From Diplonema japonicum (Eukaryota; Euglenozoa; Diplonemea; Diplonemida; Diplonemidae): a stretch of DNA of 64,000 nt. This document shows, one piece after another, positions 57,789-64,000 of this stretch. Made by a program: the position numbers and the translations under genes. The notes beneath the pieces were generated by a model. It saw only the letters and a program-made list of their open reading frames with translations, searched no databases and was not told the DNA's origin. How positions within the stretch are numbered: the stretch's first letter is position 1; each line of letters opens with the position of its first letter. The DNA lies in NCBI GenBank assembly GCA_964019335.1, contig OZ025748.1, positions 124,001 through 188,000 of the forward strand, given 5' to 3'.

Positions 57789-60623
57789 ATGGTCCTAGAA
57801 GTTACAATTTTAGGCAACAAGACAAACCAGGTCATCCACAGCTTCGGGGCCAGCGATGCATGGAGCACGAATCAAGTCGGGCTGTGGGATTCGGGGAAAA
57901 AAGAGGAGATCGCAAAACTTCTTTTCGACAGGAGTCTGGACGACGAAGGGAGGCCAAGAGGCATAGGCCTGTCATGCTGGCGAATCATGGCAGGGGCGGG
58001 AAGCGCGAGAATATCAAAAGGACCAAAAACATGGCGGCACACCGATACATACCTCAAGCCCGAGTGGGCACAACGAGGAGTAGGCGACGATACCTCCTAC
58101 GATTTCAACAGAAACCCTGGGCAGAGGTGGTTCTTGCACGCTGCAAGGAAATACAACGTCCCGCACTATGTCCTTTTCGCGCATGCCCCACCGTACCCAC
58201 TGACGGTCAATGGTGTGACGTCCTCGTCAACATGCAGCCTCAAGACACATGATGGCTTCCGATCTCGCGAGTTTGCAGCGTATCTCTGCAAGATCGCGTC
58301 ACATTTTGAACGCCTTGGTGTTGTGTTCTCCGCGATCTCCCCTGTGCACGAGCCTCATTGGAACGGGGCAGACGTTGACACAGAAAGCTGCCCCTACACA
58401 AACGAAGAGGTCGGGCTCGTCGCGCAGTCGCTCGAAGCCGAGATCCGAGCCCGCCGTCTGCCTGCATTAGTCGGTGTTCCCGAAGCTGGGTGCATCGACT
58501 ACCTCATCGAAACGATACCTGGATACGAAAGGTCGTCTGGGTTCATCAGTGCTTACTTTGGAGACGGCGAGCTTTGCCCTCCCAAGGGGCTTACATTGAT
58601 CACAGGACATTCCTATTTTTCATGCTGGTCGCAGGAGGACAGGCTTATCGACTCCCGAGAACGACTTTCAGACGCGATCCGCCCGAGCTTGAAAAACGGT
58701 GCACAGTACTGGGCCACGGAGTACTCCCTGTACATCCCGTTGAGCGAGCCTTTCGTCCCGAAGCAGGTCGTGCGCGCGTTGTCGCCCGGAGGGAGAGACG
58801 AAGCAGTTCAAGACAGAACAAATATAGATTCCGCACTGTGGGCTGCGAGGGTGATCCACGCCGATCTCGCGGTGGCAAACGCATCTGCATGGCATTGGTG
58901 GCTGGCGCTTTCCCCGACAGATGTCCCAGACGGTTTGATAAGGTACGACAACGAGGAGCAGACCTACACCCCCACAAAGACCTTCTACGCGTTGGGGAAC
59001 TACTCGCTTTTCGTTCGCCCTGGAATGACGCGTGTCGACATGCACCGGTCGGACCACAAGGTGGACCGGGAGGTCCTCGAGGAAACCTTGTTCTCCGCCT
59101 ACATGGGCGAGGGCACTGTCGTGCTAATCGCCACGAACATGTCCCACATCGACCAAGAGGTTCAGGTCGGCCTCACCAACTGCGGGTCCCTCCTCCCTGG
59201 GGCGACATGGTTCACGTCTTACCTCACATCTGCCGGTGCCAGCCTTACTCCCTATCAAACCTTCTGTGTCGGCGGGACGGTCACCATCCCCAAGCGGTCC
59301 ATTGTGACCTCTGTCGCGTACACGGTGTCGGAAGGATCGGAGTTCTTCCTCCTCGCTGCGTCAAGCGAGCACGGTGTTCCCATGTGCCTTGAGGTGGCCC
59401 AAGCATCGCCTGCAAAGTGTGCGGTGGTAGGGCTTGGGAAGCTACATGGACACGCACACCAGGCTTGGAGATTCTTCGGCGTTTCTGGTGGACTCCTCGG
59501 CCTCGCAGCCTGCCACTCGGGACATGCGTTGGAAGTCGTGAACGGATCCACGATGCCAAAAGCGCCTTTGCACCAAAACGGTGTGCGGTCCTTCGAAGCA
59601 CAGAACTGGACGCTTGGCAAGCTTTCCAACGGGTGTGCATACCTTTCCGTGAAGCACGTGGGACATGTGTTGGAAGCTTACGGGAGTGCGGTAAGAGTGA
59701 GCCAGAGATCGGGCCGTCCTGAACAGCTTTGGTTCCTTGTACCAAGGGACAGCAATTTGAAGAACCTACCGTCGAACCCTGCGTTGGCCGCAGCCCGCAG
59801 CGCGCAGACGACCAAAACTGCATGGGCAGGGGAATGGGTGGACGAACTCCCGCCGCCCATGGCAACCGTTAAGCAGATCATGAAGCCTAAAGGACGGTAC
59901 GACACTCCACAACAGGTGGAAACGATGACGACGGTGCAGAAAACTAACAGCGGACGGTCGTCACCTGAAATGCGGGGCGAGGTGACCACATCACAGGCGG
60001 ACGAGCTGCGGAAAGAATTGCAGAGGCAGAACGAGCAGATCCTCCAGCAGAAGCAACTGCTGCAGATACACCAACAGCAGTTGAAACGCAGCACCGGAAA
60101 GCACTCACGGAGAAAGGAAAAGGAAAAAGAAAAGGACAAAGAAACAGAGAGGGCAAAAGAGTACCAAGTCGTTGAAGACGCAATTGAGCGCCCGTCGCCA
60201 GGCCTGCCGGGGAGAACCGTCAGTGTCAGTGCGTCAAATCAGTCGTTTCATGACAAGGCGTCATCTGTGTATTCTAAGCACAGCGGTACAGCTAGTTCCA
60301 GGCATAGCAGGGCCACTACGCCATCTTCGGCTGGATCAGAGCCGTGGCATTTACTAATGAACCTTAGGATGCAGCCTGCCGACTTTAACGAGGCTTTTCA
60401 AGAGTCCTTTAAGGCAACGATCTCACGGTCTCTAGACCTTTCCCCTCGGCACATCACCCTTGCCTATGCTGGGCAGACGTCACGCGGGATACAGGCAAAG
60501 GTCTCCCTGACAGAAATAGAGGGTTCCAACATGCGGGAGCGGCTCATTGAAGCCGTGAACCATGCCCAGCAACCCCCCCCGTCTGCCCCCCAGTCTTCCG
60601 TGTCGTCCTCTGCCACACACTAG
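57789..60623 (+). CDS. GH30-family glycoside hydrolase with beta-trefoil lectin-like domain
   Basis: 944 residues from the ATG at 57789, which follows a CAAAAA repeat leader. Residues about 1-520 resemble GH30 O-glycosyl hydrolases: QVIHSFGASDAWS at the start of the (beta/alpha)8 barrel, SPVHEPHWNG (acid/base Glu, near 188), YWATEYSLYI (nucleophile Glu, near 311), then the beta-sandwich. Residues about 520-660 have three HQAWRF/AQNWTL/EQLWFL motifs, like the QxW repeats of ricin-type trefoils. From about 700 on there is a charged coiled coil (RKELQRQNEQILQQKQLLQ), a basic KEKEKDKE stretch and a final small globular domain. No signal peptide is visible, which is odd for this family. Substrate unknown. 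Confidence 0.75.
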   Translation: MVLEVTILGNKTNQVIHSFGASDAWSTNQVGLWDSGKKEEIAKLLFDRSLDDEGRPRGIGLSCWRIMAGAGSARISKGPKTWRHTDTYLKPEWAQRGVGDDTSYDFNRNPGQRWFLHAARKYNVPHYVLFAHAPPYPLTVNGVTSSSTCSLKTHDGFRSREFAAYLCKIASHFERLGVVFSAISPVHEPHWNGADVDTESCPYTNEEVGLVAQSLEAEIRARRLPALVGVPEAGCIDYLIETIPGYERSSGFISAYFGDGELCPPKGLTLITGHSYFSCWSQEDRLIDSRERLSDAIRPSLKNGAQYWATEYSLYIPLSEPFVPKQVVRALSPGGRDEAVQDRTNIDSALWAARVIHADLAVANASAWHWWLALSPTDVPDGLIRYDNEEQTYTPTKTFYALGNYSLFVRPGMTRVDMHRSDHKVDREVLEETLFSAYMGEGTVVLIATNMSHIDQEVQVGLTNCGSLLPGATWFTSYLTSAGASLTPYQTFCVGGTVTIPKRSIVTSVAYTVSEGSEFFLLAASSEHGVPMCLEVAQASPAKCAVVGLGKLHGHAHQAWRFFGVSGGLLGLAACHSGHALEVVNGSTMPKAPLHQNGVRSFEAQNWTLGKLSNGCAYLSVKHVGHVLEAYGSAVRVSQRSGRPEQLWFLVPRDSNLKNLPSNPALAAARSAQTTKTAWAGEWVDELPPPMATVKQIMKPKGRYDTPQQVETMTTVQKTNSGRSSPEMRGEVTTSQADELRKELQRQNEQILQQKQLLQIHQQQLKRSTGKHSRRKEKEKEKDKETERAKEYQVVEDAIERPSPGLPGRTVSVSASNQSFHDKASSVYSKHSGTASSRHSRATTPSSAGSEPWHLLMNLRMQPADFNEAFQESFKATISRSLDLSPRHITLAYAGQTSRGIQAKVSLTEIEGSNMRERLIEAVNHAQQPPPSAPQSSVSSSATH

Positions 60624-60785
60624 AATAGGAAGAGGAAAAAAAAAAAAAAGAAAGTTAGATTTTAGTTATTTTCTTCCCCCCCCCTTTTTTTTTCACCCCA
60701 TTTTTTTTGTTTCGTAAAACAATGACAAAAAAAAAAAGGAGGGGGGAAGGGGAGAAAGGAGCGGGTAAGAAGAAAGGGAAGAAGG

Positions 60786-60819
<34 letters not shown>

Positions 60820-60820
<1 letters not shown>

Positions 60821-62139
60821 TGCTTCGATCTGCTCTGATCCTCGCCACAGTGCTCATGATTGCCATGGTCGGCGTGCAGGTCATCGAGACAAGGGACCTC
60901 TTGGCTAGTGGTGGCAACGGCAATGGGGCCCCTTCAATACGGGTTCCCGCCCCTGAGGTGGCGACTGTCCCCCCTGCCCCCCCTGTTATAGCGCCTGAAG
61001 GTCAGCCTCACCGAGGGGAAAACGAGCTGCCGAAGAAATGCGTGGAGCTAGGCCCGAAATTCACGGGATTTTTGAAGAAATACCTGGGGGAGAAGAAGAA
61101 AAAGAGGTTGGTGTACAACTGTGAACCTAATAAAAAACGGTTTTGCGGCGGGACGGGCGACCGGATGAGGGGGATCGCGGGACTGTTCTTTCTGGCGATG
61201 GTGACGGATAGAGAGTTCGGGATCTACGCCCCGTACCCCGCTCCTTTGACAGCGTTCTACCGGGAGTCCCACGTGAAGTGGCACATCGCAGAAGAGAAGG
61301 AGATCGAGGCCATCCCAGTGGACACTTCAATGATGCGGCTGCAAAAACACCACAAGTTCATGAAATTTTTAAGTAGTAAAGAGACCGACGACAAGGATGT
61401 CAGAGCACAGTCGAATTCTTTCGACCCGACCCCGTACGCCGTCGCGGAGCCGCGGCTTCGAGCAAAGATCGCCGATATGGGGCTCGGCGGCTGCAATATT
61501 ACCTGCTTCTACGGGTGCATGTTCGACTTGCTGTTTGAACTCAACGACGAGGCTCGAAAAATGGTCGACAGCACCATCGGTGGGAAAGGCGATTTTGTCG
61601 GGATGCAGGTAAGAGTGAGCGGGCCGATGGCAACCGGTCTTCAAATCCCGGAAAAATGGCGGACGCACCCTGCAGCTTTCCCGCTTTTCTGGGAAGTTCT
61701 TGACGGGATTTTCGAGAAGACCCCCAAAATGAAACTTTTTGTAACAACTGATGCTCCTGATTTTCTTAAGATGGTCGAGAAAAAGTACGGGTCAAGGGTG
61801 TTCTCCACGCCAGGGGAGCAGTTTAACCACACTGATTCTTCAGAGCTTCATTCCCTCCGTCCTGAGAAGTACAAGCTATTCGACGACACCGTTTCAAAAA
61901 CAAAAAAGTTCCAGCTCACGCTCCTCAACAACTATGTGCTCGGCGAGAGTGCCGAGATGGTTATGGCTCAGTCTGGGTTCGGAGACACGGCCTTCTGGCG
62001 AACTAAGAAAACCGCCACCTGCATCTTTGTAAACATCGACACATACCGCTCTGCATGGAAGCACCGGCTTGTGTACGCTAACCCAAGTCAAAGCGTCCAA
62101 AAGCGGAACAACAAAATCATACAGATAGAACCACCGTGA
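60820..62139 (+). CDS. Type II membrane glycosyltransferase, fucosyltransferase-like
   Basis: 439 residues. A short cytosolic start and one N-terminal hydrophobic anchor (about 4-22) precede a Gly/Pro stem (25-70). The catalytic part has FCGGTGDRMRGIAGLFFLAM near residue 110, like the GG-GDR-RG motif of GT-B fucosyltransferases, and later VGMQVRV, LFVTTDAPDFLKMVEKKYG and MAQSGFGDTAFWR, matching the HxR, TD and SGFG-A blocks (the usual His-Arg pair is QVR here). Expected in the Golgi, modifying glycoproteins; acceptor unknown. Starts one base after a run of over 30 A. Confidence 0.7.
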
Positions 62140-62358
62140 AGGACGGAGGCGGTAATGAACGACTGCCTTCTGGCGGGGATATCATCCTTGATGGGTGATA
62201 CATTGGATTAACAACAAAAAGGGGGGGGGATGTCTAAAAAAATGCCAGTTTGTTTTTCTCATTTTTTTATATGTTCTCCTCTTGGGGGAGGGAAAAAAAA
62301 GAAGAAAAAAAAAAGCGAACGCGGAACAATTTAAAAAAAAAAAAAAAAAAGAGCGAAT

Positions 62359-62607
62359 ATGCCATCGGAAGGAGCAATGGCGGCCATCTACGGGAAGCAG
62401 GACCCGGACGAGAAGAAGAAAAAACTCGAGAGCTCCTTGCAGACGTGGTGGAGCACATATGCGGAGAGAAAGAACGATGAGGACGGTGAAGCGGTTGCAG
62501 ACACTTTGCTTTACGACAAAAACACATTGCCCAGAACAACCCCTTCACCTGTATTCGAGAATGGGCGGACAGCTGAGGAGGTGCGGCTAGGCAACAAAAG
62601 CAACTAA
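62359..62607 (+). CDS. Small hydrophilic protein, unknown
   Basis: 82 residues, charged, with no signal or membrane segment. Visible features: a Lys cluster (PDEKKKKLESS), a Trp pair (QTWWSTYAERKN) and a Pro/Thr stretch. It begins after an A-rich leader, like its neighbours, and has non-repetitive composition, which is why I accept it as a gene. No family recognised. Confidence 0.5.
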   Translation: MPSEGAMAAIYGKQDPDEKKKKLESSLQTWWSTYAERKNDEDGEAVADTLLYDKNTLPRTTPSPVFENGRTAEEVRLGNKSN

Positions 62608-62826
62608 CTTTCCCCCCCCTTTTATTTCTTGCGTGTTCTTTTTCTTTTTATACATAACTTTTGATATTCTGCCCACCACCCTGTCTCTAGTCGACCATCT
62701 TAACCTTGAGAAGAGGACAGTCCTCGCTCTAAAATCCGTGATGTTTGTAAGATCACTTTTCAAAGACAGGGGGGGGTTTTTTTTTTGAGAGAAACAGAAC
62801 AGAAACACAACAACGACAACAAAAGA

Positions 62827-64000
62827 ATGAACACCATGACAGTGTTCGTGAAGACAAGAGGCGGGGTTCACGATGTAGAAGTGTCGGAGAAGGAGACGGT
62901 GGGGAGCCTGTACAAGAAGGTGGGGTGTGCTGCTGGTTTACTCGAAGGCAAGTTCAAACTGTTTTGGGAAGGAGAGGTCCTGGACATCGACTGGGATGTA
63001 GATCTTCAGGTCCAGGAACTTGGGCTCGTGGAGGGCTGCGTGGTCCACGTGGAGGCGGAGATGAGTAACGTACTGCTGGAGGACCTGAAAAATTTTAAAG
63101 TGGTTTCGGAGCTTGAGGGGCTTGTGGCAGCTGACCCTGAGCTAGTTCTTGTGGTGGAGGTGGGAAACTCGCCAGCTGTCGATGTCTTGTCCATGAGCAG
63201 CAGTGACCTTCCTTCCGGACTTCGGTTCCTCGTTGTCACCGACTCCACAGGCTGTGTTACGAGTATAGACGATATGTTTCTTAGAGGCTGCGACCACCTG
63301 AAGTCTGTCGATCTCGTCCTCCCCAAAGTTTCTACCATTTATTCTGATTTCTTGTATGATTGCATAAAAATAAAAAACATCGACTTGAATGCGATGACCA
63401 ATCTTTCCTCTATTGGTGATCGCTTCTTGTTTAGATGTGAAAATCTAGAAACTGTTGACTTGAGTTCTATGACCAATCTGTCTTCCATTGGTGATTACTT
63501 CTTGTCAGGTTGCAACAAACTAAAAAACATCGACTTGAGTTCGATGACCAATCTGTCTTGCATTGGTTCTCACTTCTTGTCAAGATGTGAAATAGAAACC
63601 ATCGACTTGAATGCGACATCAAAGCTTTCCTCTATTGGTGATTGCTTCTTGTTTGGATGTAAAAAACTAGAAACAATTGACTTGAATGCGATGACCACAC
63701 TTAAGGTCGTCGGGTCCTATTTCTTAAGAGGGTGCAGCAAACTAGAAACCATCGACTTGAATGCGATGATCAATTTTTCTTTCATTGGTAATAGCTTCTT
63801 GAAAGGGTGCACAAAACTGGAAACCATCGACTTGAGTTCGCTGACCAATCTGTCTTGCATTGGTAACCATTTTTTGTCAGGGTGCAAAAAACTAGAAACC
63901 ATCGACTTGAATGCGATGACCAATCTTAAATCCATTGGTCATCACTTCTTGTCAAGATGTGAAAAACTAGAAACCATCGACTTGAATGCGATGACGAATC
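62827..64000 (+). CDS. Ubiquitin-like domain fused to BspA-like leucine-rich repeats, 3' end outside window
   Basis: Open from the ATG at 62827 to the window end (391 codons), so the C-terminus is missing. Residues about 4-77 align with ubiquitin: MTVFVKTRGGVHDVEVSEKE, KLFWEGEVLDIDWDVDLQ (the LIFAGKQLEDGRTL region) and VVHVEAEM. A ubiquitin-like C-terminal Gly-Gly is absent, so it should be a fixed Ubl. From about residue 150 there are BspA-type LRRs of 23 residues with the pattern LETIDLNAMTNLSSIGxxF-L-xxC. DNA copies of the unit (69 bp) are nearly identical, so the array is evolving by tandem duplication. LRRs of this sort are common in free-living Euglenozoa and in Trichomonas. No signal peptide; probably cytosolic. 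Confidence 0.8.
   Translation, partial: MNTMTVFVKTRGGVHDVEVSEKETVGSLYKKVGCAAGLLEGKFKLFWEGEVLDIDWDVDLQVQELGLVEGCVVHVEAEMSNVLLEDLKNFKVVSELEGLVAADPELVLVVEVGNSPAVDVLSMSSSDLPSGLRFLVVTDSTGCVTSIDDMFLRGCDHLKSVDLVLPKVSTIYSDFLYDCIKIKNIDLNAMTNLSSIGDRFLFRCENLETVDLSSMTNLSSIGDYFLSGCNKLKNIDLSSMTNLSCIGSHFLSRCEIETIDLNATSKLSSIGDCFLFGCKKLETIDLNAMTTLKVVGSYFLRGCSKLETIDLNAMINFSFIGNSFLKGCTKLETIDLSSLTNLSCIGNHFLSGCKKLETIDLNAMTNLKSIGHHFLSRCEKLETIDLNAMTN

Noticed and set aside
59281-59865. Minus-strand open frame in the GH30 gene
   Set aside because: Shadow of the sense coding sequence; no recognisable domain.
1-64000. CRISPR arrays, bacterial operons, ribosome binding sites
   Set aside because: Eukaryotic DNA with spliceosomal introns; the only short regular repeat is the 69-bp LRR unit, which is coding.
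1-64000. Spliced-leader RNA, rRNA or snRNA genes
   Set aside because: I looked for them in the gaps and saw none that I could recognise; gaps are mostly homopolymer.

Overview
Nuclear DNA of a unicellular eukaryote, probably a euglenozoan and more likely a diplonemid than a kinetoplastid. What I see: about 27 protein genes, all on the + strand; short intercistronic gaps; repeated polypyrimidine-AG sites a few tens of bases before start codons, as expected of spliced-leader trans-splicing from a polycistronic transcription unit; at least twelve very short GT-AG introns made mostly of a homopolymer; a standard genetic code; and extreme A, T, G and C homopolymer runs in almost every non-coding gap. 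A BspA-like leucine-rich-repeat gene of the kind abundant in free-living Euglenozoa ends the window. The lineage is inference; no spliced-leader gene or rRNA is present to settle it.

Layout. 1-5.2 kb: end of a multispanning membrane protein gene, then a large beta-propeller/helical-solenoid protein gene. 5.2-8.1 kb: low-complexity DNA and a decayed DNA transposon. 8.1-18.2 kb: lipase with a FYVE-like zinc finger, C-terminal J-domain protein, an unknown protein, anchored cytochrome b5, API5 homologue, GST-like protein. 18.5-24.3 kb: CPA1 sodium/proton antiporter followed by a broken non-LTR retrotransposon. 24.9-29.1 kb: nuclear spermidine-synthase-like methyltransferase, HxGH nucleotidyltransferase, small PAM2-motif protein. 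30.6-32.4 kb: decayed piggyBac on the minus strand. 34.0-42.2 kb: dynactin p150Glued, a repeat-rich gap with five copies of an unnamed repeat and a 109-bp palindrome, a coiled-coil protein, an NAD-dependent epimerase. 43.7-53.9 kb: a dense run of small and medium genes (Sel1-like, MED21-like, ribosomal protein eS30, endonuclease V, Fes1/HspBP1, TMEM53-like, discoidin-like, papain-like protease with extra cysteine-rich modules, AlkB-like dioxygenase). 54.2-55.8 kb: decayed pogo/mariner-like transposon. 55.9-64 kb: small protein, PPR protein, GH30 glycosidase with a beta-trefoil, fucosyltransferase-like type II membrane protein, small protein, and an LRR protein with an N-terminal ubiquitin-like domain that runs off the end.

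The genes do not form one pathway; as in other polycistronic genomes, neighbours look functionally unrelated. The most unusual aspects are architectural: introns that are little more than homopolymers, long poly(A) directly before many ATGs, poly(G) directly after several stop codons, and DNA transposons whose T-rich ends sit exactly where a downstream gene needs its splice acceptor.
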